Notes: a model not told the origin generated them from the letters alone. A DNA stretch of 64,000 nt from an uncultured Alphaproteobacteria bacterium (GCA_949282205.1 CASDOS010000014.1:1-64000); one strand, 5' to 3'. Positions 25,124 to 34,535 are shown, counted from the stretch's first letter. Numbers and translations: made by a program.

Positions 25124-25843
25124 ATGTCTAAATGTTCTCTCTTTCTTCGCTCTTTAATTGCTAATTTGTATTTCTATCCGGTTATGGCGGTTAGTTTTGC
25201 GGGATGCATTATTATCGGGCTTTTTTCTCGCAAAACCATGATTGCTTTATGGGATAAACATTTGCATAATCTGATTTGGAACGGAATGCTTAAACTGTGT
25301 GGTATTACTATTGAAGTTCGTGGTAAAGAATTTATTACTCCTAATGTGATTTTTGCCAGTAAACATGAATCCGCTTTCGAAACGTACGCATACACAGGAA
25401 TTATTCCCAATTCCGTATTTGTGCTTAAAAAAGAATTAACCTATATCCCGCTGTTTGGATGGGGGCAGGCTCTCTACGGTATGATACCCATTGACCGCGG
25501 CGCCGGCGCAAAAGCCATGAAAGCTATGGTTAAAGAAGCAAAGAAACGTGTTGCCGATGGACGTTCCATCATCATTTTTCCTGAAGGTACGCGTTGTAAA
25601 CACGGACAAGTCAAAGGGTATAAATCCGGTATCGTCTTTTTGGCGGAAAATCTGGATATGCCGATTGTGCCGGTCGCTCTTAACTCTGATTTGCTTTGGG
25701 CGAAAGCCTCGTTTATTCGTAAACCGGGGAAAGTTATCTTCCAATTCTTACCGCCGATGAATATCAAAGATTTTGCCGGAAAGAAAGAATTTATGGCAGA
25801 ACTCCAAAATCGTATTGAAACGGCTTGCGCTAAATTAAATTAG
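25124..25843 (+). CDS. plsC: 1-acylglycerol-3-phosphate acyltransferase
   Basis: The 239-residue membrane-associated enzyme has the acyltransferase motifs HESAFE (HX4E form of HX4D), GMIPIDRG and FPEGTR. It acylates lysophosphatidate to phosphatidate in phospholipid synthesis. AAGGATGG precedes ATG 25124, which was preferred over an upstream TTG. It follows the ydcF-like gene by 17 bases, the usual alphaproteobacterial arrangement. Confidence 0.93.
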   Translation: MSKCSLFLRSLIANLYFYPVMAVSFAGCIIIGLFSRKTMIALWDKHLHNLIWNGMLKLCGITIEVRGKEFITPNVIFASKHESAFETYAYTGIIPNSVFVLKKELTYIPLFGWGQALYGMIPIDRGAGAKAMKAMVKEAKKRVADGRSIIIFPEGTRCKHGQVKGYKSGIVFLAENLDMPIVPVALNSDLLWAKASFIRKPGKVIFQFLPPMNIKDFAGKKEFMAELQNRIETACAKLN

Positions 25844-25870
25844 CCTTGTTGCTGCTCACTCATTTCGGTC

Positions 25871-27058
25871 ATGATTGAATTGAATAGGGGAAATAACCAT
25901 AATCTTCAAAAGACCTCTCTACAATCGGCGAGTGGAGGGAATACTGTAGCTTGTTTGCCTGATGATGATAAATTAGCCGTTTATATTCATTTCCCTTATT
26001 GTAAAACTCGATGTCCATATTGCGACTTCTTTCGTTCTATCCTGCCCAAATCGTTTGATGAAAATGCGCTTATTCAACGTTATCTGGCCGATATTGCTTA
26101 TTTTACTGATTTATTCCCGCAAAAGCAGTCGGTGAAATCCATCTTTTTTGGCGGGGGAACGCCGTCTTTATTATCGCCTCAAGCGATTGATGTTGTCTTG
26201 AACGAACTCCAAAAAAAATTTAATGTTGCTCATCATGTGGAAATTTCTTTGGAAGCTAACCCTAATACTTTTGAACGTGATAAATTTTTGGCGTTTCATC
26301 ATCTCGGCGTTAATCGCCTTTCTCTCGGTGTTCAGGCTCTTGATGACTTTGACTTAAAAAAACTCGGGCGTTCGCACTCTTTATCCGACGCGCTTGCTGC
26401 TATGGAACTCGCTGCCAAAACCTTTCCGAAATTTTCGATTGACTTAATCTATGCTCGTCCCGGGCAACAATGGGATAATTGGCAAAGGGAAATTGATACC
26501 GCGCTGCAAGTTGACCTTTCGCATATTTCTTTATATGAACTCTCTATTGAAGAGGGAACGCCTTTTTATCGCAAAAATGTTCAGCCTATGGACGAGGAAA
26601 ATTCTCTATCCCTCTATAACAACACGGTTTCTTATTTGCGCTCGCTGGGATTTCAACGTTATGAAGTGTCTAACTTTGCCAAATCGACCTCGGCGCAAAG
26701 TATTCATAATCTTACTTATTGGCAAGGCGGCGATTATCTTGGTATCGGAGAGGGGGCGCATGGACGACTTCGGCTTAACGGACAAATTTTTGCGACCTTA
26801 GACGGACAACTTGCGGAAAATTTATCTCCTTATGAAAGAGCCCTTGAACTTCTCTTAATGGGACTTCGTATTGAGGATGGATTGTGCGAAAATCGCTTCT
26901 TTAATGCTTGTGGTTTACATTTATTTGACTTTTTGTCAAAAAAAATGACAAAAAGACTTGCGCATTTAAATTTATTGTGTTATGATGACGCCAATATTAA
27001 ACTTACGGACAAGGGCTTTACCCTATTGGACGAAATTATTTTAGAGTTAGTAAGTTAA
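25871..27058 (+). CDS. hemW: Radical SAM protein HemW (CPDH-like)
   Basis: The 395-residue protein has the CX3CX2C cluster motif (CKTRCPYC), GGGTPSLL, the EANPNT segment and the HemW C-terminal domain. HemW-family proteins are annotated as oxygen-independent coproporphyrinogen oxidase-like but act as heme chaperones in studied cases. The extra N-terminal ~35 residues before VYIHFPYC are unusual. It follows plsC by 27 bases. Confidence 0.9.
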   Translation: MIELNRGNNHNLQKTSLQSASGGNTVACLPDDDKLAVYIHFPYCKTRCPYCDFFRSILPKSFDENALIQRYLADIAYFTDLFPQKQSVKSIFFGGGTPSLLSPQAIDVVLNELQKKFNVAHHVEISLEANPNTFERDKFLAFHHLGVNRLSLGVQALDDFDLKKLGRSHSLSDALAAMELAAKTFPKFSIDLIYARPGQQWDNWQREIDTALQVDLSHISLYELSIEEGTPFYRKNVQPMDEENSLSLYNNTVSYLRSLGFQRYEVSNFAKSTSAQSIHNLTYWQGGDYLGIGEGAHGRLRLNGQIFATLDGQLAENLSPYERALELLLMGLRIEDGLCENRFFNACGLHLFDFLSKKMTKRLAHLNLLCYDDANIKLTDKGFTLLDEIILELVS

Positions 27059-27116
27059 GTTTTTTATTCAATTGCGGTCTTTTGACCTCATACTACATTT
27101 TAAGGAGATTTCAGTT

Positions 27117-27668
27117 ATGAAAAAAATTTTGGCAGCCGTAGCGGTTTTGCTTATGGCAGGGTGTTGTTGTAACCCAAATTATGTTCCGACTTATCGCAGA
27201 GATAATTCAAAAGTCGAACCTCAACCCGTCTACTATACTCAACAGTATCAATCACAACAGCCTTCTTATATCTATTATAAACGCAAGGCTACTTATACCT
27301 ATTACGACCAAGAGCCTTCTTATACCTACTATAATACAGAACCGTCTTATACCTACTATAATGCAGAGCCGTCTTATACCTATTATCGCGCTCCAAAAGG
27401 CCAGGTTATGCATGTCGCAAGTTTTGATATTCAACAGGGACAACAAATGCGCGACTTCTTTGATGATTTTGAAGAACCTATGCACGCTCAGTATATCGGA
27501 AATAATACCGTGCGTTGGGTCTATTACCTAGATTACGACTTTGAAGATAATGACGCTGAAATTGTACGTTATAGTGATTTAGATGATTATCAACCTCATT
27601 CTTTATGCTCTTTGACTGTTGAATTTTATCGTACTTATGTCACTACGGCTTATACTAATTGCTACTAA
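27117..27668 (+). CDS. Lipoprotein with a Tyr-rich 9-residue repeat
   Basis: The 183-residue protein has a lipoprotein signal (LLMAGC, acylated Cys16), five repeats of the type SYTYYNTEP (about residues 50-94), and a C-terminal domain (VRWVYYLDYDF, CSLTVEFYRTYVTTAYTNCY). That last domain resembles the lipoprotein at 28734, so the two are related. AAGGAG lies 8 bases before ATG 27117; earlier in-frame codons lack one. Surface or periplasmic attachment by lipid is inferred. Confidence 0.85.
   Translation: MKKILAAVAVLLMAGCCCNPNYVPTYRRDNSKVEPQPVYYTQQYQSQQPSYIYYKRKATYTYYDQEPSYTYYNTEPSYTYYNAEPSYTYYRAPKGQVMHVASFDIQQGQQMRDFFDDFEEPMHAQYIGNNTVRWVYYLDYDFEDNDAEIVRYSDLDDYQPHSLCSLTVEFYRTYVTTAYTNCY
27264..27398 (+). 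repeat. Five 27-bp in-frame tandem repeats
   Basis: Units of 27 bases encode variants of SYTYYN-x-EP; units three and four are nearly identical, and one and two are diverged. This suggests recent slippage expansion. Confidence 0.9.
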
Positions 27669-27690
27669 TTTCTAACTCGGTGATTGTATA

Positions 27691-28608
27691 ATGGGATTAC
27701 CTATCACTTCTCCCAAAGGGGCGCTCAAAATCGAAAATATTTTGCGCCCCTATAAACGTGGTGAAAAAGAAATCACACTTGATGTCGGAACCGAAGTTCT
27801 GCTATCTACCAACTATGCGCGCAGTATTCGCGATTTGTTGATGTGTATTGAAAAATTACCGCTTGATAAACAACGAGAATTTGAAACTGTCGTGCTTCTT
27901 ACTTTTGTTGATCGTCTTCAACCCTTTGATATTCATAATATTGCAAAAAATTTAGCGAAAAAGGGCGGATATGAAAAAAAATTGGCGAAATATATCGCGC
28001 AAACAGCTCGTAAACGCGGTGATGTGCTTATGTCTTCTCCGGCACCGACTTATTGTCTTCAAACATTTGATACCGATTTTGTTCAATTTGATGCCGATAA
28101 ATATGACGGGCTTAAAGTTTTGAGGGATAAATGCTTTATTAAAGCCATACCTAATTTGCCGAGTTTTATTGATTTGACGGAATGTGCAACGGTGGAAATT
28201 TACAGACAAGATCTTCAGAATGTCAAAACATTAAAACTTGCTCCGAAGTGTAATATTGAAATGTCTCATTGTCTCAACTTGCCAAATAATATTGATTTTT
28301 CTCAAGTGCAAAATATTTGTCTTAATGGGTGTGATTTACGGAATTTTGATAAGTTAATCTTAGGAAAAGGGCATGAAGCTCAACTTATCGGTGTGAAAAA
28401 TTTACCTTCTTTTCTTGATTTATCCGGTTACGATAAAGTCTGGTTGGTCGGAGCAGATTTATCTCATCTTAGATATCTTAAACTCAAAAAGGCTCTTCCT
28501 GAGTATTTGAAAAAATTAATACCGGACACTTGTCAGGTTGAAATTATATCTCTCAATGATACTGTAAATCTATCGCTCTTACAAAAAATTAAGCAGCGTT
28601 TTAAATAA
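27691..28608 (+). CDS. Orphan protein with leucine-rich-like repeats
   Basis: The 305-residue soluble protein has a helical N-terminal half (SIRDLLMCIEKLPLDKQREFE) and a C-terminal half with periodic motifs such as LPSFIDLTECATVEIYRQDL, LKLAPKCNIEMSHCLNLP and LPSFLDLSGYDKVWLVGADL, spaced about 20-40 residues apart, which suggests a leucine-rich-repeat-like solenoid. No signal peptide is seen. It starts 22 bases after the preceding lipoprotein gene and may be co-transcribed with it. Confidence 0.7.
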   Translation: MGLPITSPKGALKIENILRPYKRGEKEITLDVGTEVLLSTNYARSIRDLLMCIEKLPLDKQREFETVVLLTFVDRLQPFDIHNIAKNLAKKGGYEKKLAKYIAQTARKRGDVLMSSPAPTYCLQTFDTDFVQFDADKYDGLKVLRDKCFIKAIPNLPSFIDLTECATVEIYRQDLQNVKTLKLAPKCNIEMSHCLNLPNNIDFSQVQNICLNGCDLRNFDKLILGKGHEAQLIGVKNLPSFLDLSGYDKVWLVGADLSHLRYLKLKKALPEYLKKLIPDTCQVEIISLNDTVNLSLLQKIKQRFK

Positions 28609-28733
28609 TTTATCATCTCTTTTTAAAGTTTAAATTTAACGGAGAGTTTCTACTTTTTTCTTTGTTGTCCTCTTTGTATCCGTGGTTTTGATGATTATAT
28701 CTGGATAAATGTCATGATGATGGAGGATGTTTC

Positions 28734-29075
28734 ATGAAATTATTAAAAATTAGCGCGCTCGTCGGAATTTTGATTTTAGCGGCTTGTCAATGGGAACAAA
28801 ATAAAGAAAATGCCTACTACTCCCTTAACGGTATTGCTGCTTATAAAGGACAAAGTGTTTCTGAACTTTGGCTCGCTAACGGGGCGCCTAATGTGATTAA
28901 AAATCTTGATGACGGTGTTGTTTTGTGGATTTATTATACAAATTTTCAATCCGTCGGCGGCGGAGAGATGATTTCTTACAATATTCCATATTCCAACTCT
29001 TCCGCTACAACTTGCAGCGTTAAAGTATTTCTGCGAAATGACAAAGTCAGTGCCGCTTATTCCGAGTGTGATTAA
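28734..29075 (+). CDS. Small lipoprotein
   Basis: The 113-residue protein has a lipoprotein signal (LILAAC, Cys18) and a C-terminal domain (GVVLWIYYTN, TTCSVKVFLRNDKVSAAYSECD) related to that of the lipoprotein at 27117. The layout, YKGQSVSELWLANGAPNVI followed by a beta-rich tail, resembles SmpA/BamE-type folds, which is only a guess. GATGGAGGA precedes the ATG. Confidence 0.8.
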   Translation: MKLLKISALVGILILAACQWEQNKENAYYSLNGIAAYKGQSVSELWLANGAPNVIKNLDDGVVLWIYYTNFQSVGGGEMISYNIPYSNSSATTCSVKVFLRNDKVSAAYSECD

Positions 29076-29144
29076 TCTTCCTATTAACCATAAGATGCCT
29101 TATACAGACTTGTTTGCTATCTCTCGCTAATTTTTCTAAAAGCA

Positions 29145-29170
29145 AAACGTCCCAGTTGAATAGGGCGTTT
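29145..29170 (+). terminator. Probable terminator
   Basis: AAACG(T)CCC pairs with GGGCGTTT with one bulged base. The T tail is weak. Confidence 0.5.
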
Positions 29171-29290
29171 ATGCTTGGTTTAATTGAACGGTTTACTCTG
29201 CATCTGCTGACATTTCTGCCGTTTAATTTTTATAATTTTCGATATTCTACATCGATTTTAACTGAGAGTTTTTCGGATTTTCACTTATCT

Positions 29291-29686
29291 TCAACTCTTT
29301 TCTGCAATTTTTGATTTGGTGAGTATTCTCTTTCTTATATAAAAAATAATTCCCCACCATACCAAAAATATTGATAAAAAAAGCATAAACCCCTCTATAT
29401 CTGTTGAGGTGAACTTTTTATTTATCTCTTTGAATATTTCCATCATTTGATAAAATATGAATATTATGGCAAAAAAGCCCACTGTTATTAAAAGTGCATC
29501 GTCTTCCTTTAAGAATGATAGCATGAATAACACCAGCATCAAGAATATTCCCAGACAAGGGATTACATATTCAAATAAACCAAAAAACTTTATTCCATAA
29601 CACATAACGACGGCGATAATAATTCCAATTTCACCTAATAAACTTATTAGAAGTGTATACCCAATGCTTTTTAATATTTTTTCCAT
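29291..29686 (-). CDS. Small four-pass membrane protein
   Basis: The 131-residue protein consists largely of four hydrophobic segments with a basic tail (YIRKRILTKSKIAEKS). No family was recognised. No Shine-Dalgarno sequence is seen, only an A/T-rich leader like those of other orphan genes here. Confidence 0.6.
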   Translation of the reverse strand: MEKILKSIGYTLLISLLGEIGIIIAVVMCYGIKFFGLFEYVIPCLGIFLMLVLFMLSFLKEDDALLITVGFFAIIFIFYQMMEIFKEINKKFTSTDIEGFMLFLSIFLVWWGIIFYIRKRILTKSKIAEKS

Positions 29687-29807
29687 AATTCTTAAATTTT
29701 AGGTTCATAATAATTGTTAATTAGCGTTATCGTATCACGCCTCATCCTTTTGTCAAGTTTTTTTGTCATGATAACCGATTTTATTTTGGAATAAAAGTTA
29801 ATTTAGA

Positions 29808-29836
29808 CTTGCATTGTCAAAATATTCTACCTAAAT
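29808..29836 (+). promoter_or_regulatory. Possible dnaJ promoter, heat-shock-like
   Basis: CTTGCA and CCTAAAT about 16 nt apart, 47 bases upstream of dnaJ. It could be read as a sigma-32-type or a sigma-70 promoter; the match is loose. Confidence 0.3.
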
Positions 29837-29882
29837 ATTCTTAAGATTAATTAAGTAATGTTTTATTCTATGGTTTGATGAT

Positions 29883-31004
29883 ATGACTACCACGGCTGAC
29901 TACTATGAAGTTTTGGGTGTGACCAAAACCGCTTCGGGAGATGAAATCAAAAAGGCGTATCGTAAATTGGCGATGCAGTATCACCCCGACAGAAATCAAG
30001 GTAATAAAGAGGCGGAAACTAAATTTAAAGAAATTAACGAGGCGTATGAAGTCTTAAAAGATGATCAGAAACGCGCGGCTTACGATCGTTACGGTCATCA
30101 GGCGTTTACCAGCGGTATGGGCGGAGGTGCCGGCGCTAATCCGTTTAACGGATTTGACTTTACAGGTGCAGGCTTTGCTGATGTCTTTTCCGATATCTTT
30201 TCCGAATTTACAGGGCAGGGACGCTCCAGACAGCGTTCTTATGCCGAACGCGGCGACGATATTCGCTATGATATTGCTCTCACGCTTGAAGAGGCTTATG
30301 TCGGCTTGGAAAAAGAAATCAATATCACCACTTCCAAAGAATGTGACGCTTGTCACGGTCATGGGACCGCCGACGGTAAAGAGCCTCCGGTTTGTGCTAC
30401 TTGCGGCGGAACGGGGCGTGTGCGTACTCAACAGGGTGGTTTCTTTGTTTTTGAAACAACGTGTCCGCAATGCCGCGGTACCGGGCGCGCCGTTACCGAT
30501 AAATGTAAAAAATGTCGCGGTACAGGTAAAGAAAAACTTGATAAATCGCTTAAAATCAAAATTCCCGCAGGTATCGAAAACGGTACGCGTATGCGGGTTT
30601 CCGGTGAAGGTGAGGTCGGTAAACGCGGCGGGCCGAAAGGGGATTTGTATGTCTTTATTACCGTTAAAAGACATAAGACATACGAGCGAGACGGCGCGGA
30701 TTTATTCACTGTTTCACCAATCTCTATGTCTATGGCGGCTATGGGCGGTAAGTTTAAACTTAAAGGTATTGACGGCGAGGAAATCGATGTTGACGTTAAA
30801 CCCGGAACCCAACCTAATGATAAACTGCGCATAAAAGGTAAAGGTATGCGCTATATGAACTCCGATAAACGCGGCGACCTATTTGTCGAATTTAAAGTGC
30901 TTATTCCGACGAAATTAACCGATGCGCAAAAAGAATGCTTAAAACAATTTGACGCGGCAGCTCCAGAAGAGGAAAAGAGCTTTTGGGATAAACTCTTCGG
31001 ATAA
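29883..31004 (+). CDS. dnaJ: Chaperone DnaJ
   Basis: The 373-residue type I J-protein has the J domain with HPD (YHPDRNQ), a Gly/Phe-rich linker, four CxxCxGxG zinc motifs ([32 protein letters not shown]) and the C-terminal substrate-binding domain. It stimulates DnaK and delivers unfolded proteins. dnaK is not in this window. Confidence 0.98.
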   Translation: MTTTADYYEVLGVTKTASGDEIKKAYRKLAMQYHPDRNQGNKEAETKFKEINEAYEVLKDDQKRAAYDRYGHQAFTSGMGGGAGANPFNGFDFTGAGFADVFSDIFSEFTGQGRSRQRSYAERGDDIRYDIALTLEEAYVGLEKEINITTSKECDACHGHGTADGKEPPVCATCGGTGRVRTQQGGFFVFETTCPQCRGTGRAVTDKCKKCRGTGKEKLDKSLKIKIPAGIENGTRMRVSGEGEVGKRGGPKGDLYVFITVKRHKTYERDGADLFTVSPISMSMAAMGGKFKLKGIDGEEIDVDVKPGTQPNDKLRIKGKGMRYMNSDKRGDLFVEFKVLIPTKLTDAQKECLKQFDAAAPEEEKSFWDKLFG

Positions 31005-31028
31005 ATCTTTATCTTTTAGCTTTTTACG

Positions 31029-31056
31029 GCGCTTCTTTGTGAGGCGCTTTTTTTTA
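31029..31056 (+). terminator. Terminator of dnaJ
   Basis: GCGCTTC pairs with GAGGCGC around a 5-nt loop, followed by a long T run. Confidence 0.8.
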
Positions 31057-31076
31057 TTTATAAAACTACTTTCCTT

Positions 31077-31979
31077 TTACCCAACCAACCATAGCAATAA
31101 CCCTAAAAAGATAATAACCGATAAACTCATCGGAGAACAGGGAAATTGATTGGTCTTAAATATATCAATGATTATCGGTGATAACAATAACATCGCAATT
31201 ACATACGCCGGATTTTCCGCTTCTCTTAACGCTATAGTCTTGGCGGTTATCAATATCGTACTAAAAATTATCAGCCATACCACATTTCCTGATTTTAACG
31301 GAGCCAGCAACAATTCTTTTCGCGACGGCCCAGCTTTCGCCGACATTTTTTCTTTTGTTTCCAATGGGCTTTCTTTGTTTCTTAAAAACATTATCGCATT
31401 ATATATCCCGCTGGTTAAACACGAAATTGTTAAATAATATATCACTCCCGTGTATATTCCGCCGCCATGTATCGCGATGAAACGTGTCGCTATGCTCATC
31501 AACGCCAAGGCAAATACCGCCGGATATAAATATTCTTCCGCTCGATGACTTATCTTTACTTTCATCATTTGCCAATAACTTACCGAAAAACCGCATAATA
31601 TCAAAAATAAACTAATCAGTATATGCGGCTTTTTGATTAAATCTTCCAATTCTCGAAAATCTATACCCCACCACATAAACGTTGTTATCAAAACACACGT
31701 CGCCATAAAACCCGAACACGAGTGACTGCCATATTTCGCGGAGGCAAAGAAAATATGACTGTCATACACGCCTATCATTATGCCTTGCAGTATCAATATA
31801 ATATAGTATGGAGCGGAATTTATCAACGGTACCGTCCATAATAACGGCGATACCAATATACTTACGCCAAAACCACGCCATATTCCCAATACATAACCGT
31901 TATAGCGGTGCTGCTCGTTAAATGTGGTGTATATGGCGTTAAAAACAGCATATATCAGGCTTAAAAATATCCAGTTCAT
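31077..31979 (-). CDS. Ten-pass DMT/EamA-like permease
   Basis: The 300-residue protein is almost entirely hydrophobic, with about ten membrane segments and a short polar loop in the second half (KESPLETKEKMSAKAGPSRKEL). The length and two-half plan fit the drug/metabolite transporter superfamily; the substrate is unknown. GGAAA lies upstream of the ATG. Confidence 0.7.
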   Translation of the reverse strand: MNWIFLSLIYAVFNAIYTTFNEQHRYNGYVLGIWRGFGVSILVSPLLWTVPLINSAPYYIILILQGIMIGVYDSHIFFASAKYGSHSCSGFMATCVLITTFMWWGIDFRELEDLIKKPHILISLFLILCGFSVSYWQMMKVKISHRAEEYLYPAVFALALMSIATRFIAIHGGGIYTGVIYYLTISCLTSGIYNAIMFLRNKESPLETKEKMSAKAGPSRKELLLAPLKSGNVVWLIIFSTILITAKTIALREAENPAYVIAMLLLSPIIIDIFKTNQFPCSPMSLSVIIFLGLLLWLVG

Positions 31980-32050
31980 TTTGTTTTTTCCGTTGTGACC
32001 TTCTTGATATAATCGCTTTTTTGAGAATTTAAATAATCTGCGTATACTGT

Positions 32051-32079
32051 TTGACTTTTTCTGCTGTTTTGTGTATAAT
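32051..32079 (+). promoter_or_regulatory. Promoter of the 32108 gene
   Basis: TTGACT, 17 nt, TATAAT, with TTTTGTG before the -10. The -35 begins with a TTG in frame with the gene that is not a start codon. Confidence 0.75.
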
Positions 32080-32107
32080 CTTTTTATATATTATTACGGA
32101 GGCGGTT

Positions 32108-33118
32108 ATGAGTGACGAAAATGAAATTTTTGTTGATGAGGGATTGGAGATTTCTAAAACACAGCGTCAAGAAGTGCAGGAAGGTTTGTCCTCGCTCAAA
32201 AACTGGCTCGAAAAAAGACGCGCCGCTTCTAAAAATGCCGATGGTGAACCTGACTATCAGCAAGCTCTCGATAATCTTGATAATACGAAAGTCTTTGTGA
32301 CCGAAAAAGGTGCCGACCGCTTGATCGAAGCGGTTGAAAAAGGTGAACTGCATTTAACTGATAAATTTGTTCGCGCATACGGCGGTACCGATAAGGCTAT
32401 GGAACATCTCCATAAATTAAGTGCCGGACAAGGCGACAATAACATCGCTTTTAATACACTCGGTATTGTTAAAGAACCGACGGTCTTTCTTAATCTTAAA
32501 AATTATCAGCAAAATAAAGGACATATCGAACTGCGTTCTATCTCCAGTTTAATCACTCATGAGGCAACACACGCTTTAGGACTTAAATTCAGCGAAAATA
32601 TGGCGAACGTTATTATCAATAAAGAAGTTAACGACGGCGTGGAATATAGCAAATATCGGGATAGCGGTAAAGAAGTTTATGCTCGCGTTATGCAGTTTCG
32701 ACACGATATGAAACTTAGTCCCGAACAGGAATTTACTCTCGAAGATGTTACCAAAATGCGGCAGGATTGTATGGAAAAACGCCAAAACTATCAGAAAGTT
32801 GACGGAAAAGCAGCTCCCGAAAATCTTGATACCATGCTGTTTGAACGCTATTCCGATGAACAAATTCAATATCTGCTGAATGCAACTTCCGAAATCTTAC
32901 CGCAACAAGATAATTCTATGGACCGCTATCAGTTAGCTGATGCGATGAAAAGGGATTTTGCTAAATCGCAAGCCGAATTACGCGTTAAATCGCAACTCTA
33001 TAAAACCGATGCAAATCAGATACTTTTGGCGGATAACCAACATAAAAACGCTCCTAAAGTCGATAATCTGTCGCAATCTATGTTGCAAAGAAAACTTCAA
33101 GAGCGTTGCTATTCTTAA
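32108..33118 (+). CDS. Putative cytoplasmic zinc metalloprotease (HEATH motif)
   Basis: The 336-residue protein has no signal peptide. An HEATHALGL motif (residues 151-155 for HExxH) follows a hydrophobic ISSLIT stretch, as in zincin metalloproteases, and an acidic residue that could be the third metal ligand occurs further on (for example in KEVYARVMQFRHDMKL). GGAGG lies 6 bases before ATG 32108. The family was not recognised beyond the motif, and activity is inferred from HExxH alone. Confidence 0.7.
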   Translation: MSDENEIFVDEGLEISKTQRQEVQEGLSSLKNWLEKRRAASKNADGEPDYQQALDNLDNTKVFVTEKGADRLIEAVEKGELHLTDKFVRAYGGTDKAMEHLHKLSAGQGDNNIAFNTLGIVKEPTVFLNLKNYQQNKGHIELRSISSLITHEATHALGLKFSENMANVIINKEVNDGVEYSKYRDSGKEVYARVMQFRHDMKLSPEQEFTLEDVTKMRQDCMEKRQNYQKVDGKAAPENLDTMLFERYSDEQIQYLLNATSEILPQQDNSMDRYQLADAMKRDFAKSQAELRVKSQLYKTDANQILLADNQHKNAPKVDNLSQSMLQRKLQERCYS

Positions 33119-33130
33119 ACGAACTTTAAT

Positions 33131-34027
33131 TCAGCTTTTTCTTTTCGGCTTTTGCTTAAAACTGCCGTCCGATTTCTTTTTGAAACTGTACGGCTCGTAA
33201 TTGGTACCTTTGTGTTCCTTGTGGCTGAATTTTACACTTTTACGACGCGCGTAATCTTTGCGTTCTTTCTCATTTTTAAGAGCCGATGACTTATCTTTTT
33301 TTGCGAATTTCGGCTTTTTTACAATCACTTCCACGCCGTTTTCGATGAAACTCGTTTCGTTCTTTAACTCGGCAACCGTTTTTCCTTTCGGCATTTGGAT
33401 TTTCTTCTTGCCGAACTTTTCATCCGCCTTGATAACGGTGGCTATATCCGGGGCGGACGGACGCTTTTTCTTCTTTTCTACAGAAAAACCAAACTTACCG
33501 ATTTTACGTCCCAAAGTGTAATAAAAACCATGCGCATACGCCAATAATCCCGCTTTTTCCAAATCCAGCGCGCCGTTCTCGTCAATATATTTGTCATCCA
33601 CGTTGACTGCCACAACTTCTGCCAAAAACATATCATGTGTGCCAAACGGACGGACTTCCAACACTTTACATTCCATTGATACCGGACATTCGGCGATTTG
33701 CGGGGCTTTGATTTTTGAGCAAGGTTCGGCAGTCAATCCGGTTAAGGCAAATTTATCCAAATCTCTCCCCGATTTTACGCCTACCGTATCGGTCGCTTCC
33801 GCTATCTTCCATGTCGGCAGATTTATCGTAAATTCTTTGTTTTGGCTTATCAACTCATGCGTATAACGGCTTGGTCTTAATGATACATAAGTCAATACCG
33901 GGTCCGAACATATTATTCCCGTCCAGGCGGCGGTCATTACGTTGGGGTGTGTCATATCTCCCGAGCCGATTAGTGCCGGCGGAAGAGGGGATAACATTGT
34001 TCCCGGCTGCCATGTCTGCTTGCTCAT
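33131..34027 (-). CDS. Flavin reductase-like protein with a basic C-terminal tail
   Basis: Residues 1 to about 185 match the flavin reductase/flavoredoxin family of FMN-binding split barrels (MLSPLPPALIGSGD, NVMTAAWTGIICSDPVLTYVSLRPSRYTHELI, EFTINLP). Residues from about 190 to 298 are a tail rich in Lys and Arg (EKKKKRPSAPD, KKPKFAKKDKSSALKNEKERK, KQKPKRKS), absent from ordinary members, which may bind nucleic acid or be disordered. AAGGA precedes the ATG. It converges on the 32108 gene with a 12-base gap. Confidence 0.85.
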   Translation of the reverse strand: MSKQTWQPGTMLSPLPPALIGSGDMTHPNVMTAAWTGIICSDPVLTYVSLRPSRYTHELISQNKEFTINLPTWKIAEATDTVGVKSGRDLDKFALTGLTAEPCSKIKAPQIAECPVSMECKVLEVRPFGTHDMFLAEVVAVNVDDKYIDENGALDLEKAGLLAYAHGFYYTLGRKIGKFGFSVEKKKKRPSAPDIATVIKADEKFGKKKIQMPKGKTVAELKNETSFIENGVEVIVKKPKFAKKDKSSALKNEKERKDYARRKSVKFSHKEHKGTNYEPYSFKKKSDGSFKQKPKRKS

Positions 34028-34142
34028 CTTATTTTCCTTCTCTCATATTGTTTTATGCCGCGGAGTATAGCAGATTGTTTATATTTGTAAAGAGGTGAAA
34101 ATAAAAAAAAGATGTGCTCTTTACTATTCTACCTATTATCTT

Positions 34143-34431
34143 TTAGCGAGAGAAAATTTTGTTCCATAACTTTTGTTTGACTAATTTGTTAAAGAGATTG
34201 TTTTTCTTTTTTGGCGATGTTTCTTGGCTCATATTCTCTTGCGGTTGCGGAGCAACTTGTTCGCTTTTTTTATTTCTGTCGTAGTTTCTCTGGCTGTATT
34301 TTCTTGTGGTTGCGATGCAGCTCGCACACTTTGTTCTATTTCTACAGGAGCCTCGTATTGCTTATTGGCGTAAAATAAGCCTTACTGGGACGTACTTCGC
34401 CATTATATATTAATTCTATATCCTCTGACAT
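34143..34431 (-). pseudogene. Small gene broken by two single-base deletions
   Basis: Behind a perfect AGGAGG site, an ATG opens MSEDIELIYNGEVRPSKAYF. Restoring one T after TATTTT and one A in the A run near 34265-34271 gives a continuous 96-codon reading frame ending FNKLVKQKLWNKIFSR-stop. Both indels are in homopolymers, so they may be real mutations or assembly errors. The middle is Gln/Pro/Glu-rich with a repeated QPQEN. The family is unknown. No other gene is seen between 34028 and 34535. Confidence 0.6.
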
Positions 34432-34486
34432 TTTTCCTCCTGTTTGCGTTATTTTAGCATAATTCTTCTTACTAGGCAATAAGAAA

Positions 34487-34512
34487 AAAGCGTTCCTTCT
34501 CAGAAACGCTTT
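34487..34512 (-). terminator. Terminator of pepA
   Basis: AAAGCGTT pairs with AACGCTTT around a 10-nt loop, followed on the minus strand by a T-rich tail. Confidence 0.75.
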
Positions 34513-34535
34513 CCTCTCTGTCTTATGTCTTTTTT

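Noticed and set aside
32051-32107. TTG start for the HEATH protein
   Set aside because: It is the -35 box of a TTGACT/TATAAT promoter; ATG 32108 has a GGAGG site.
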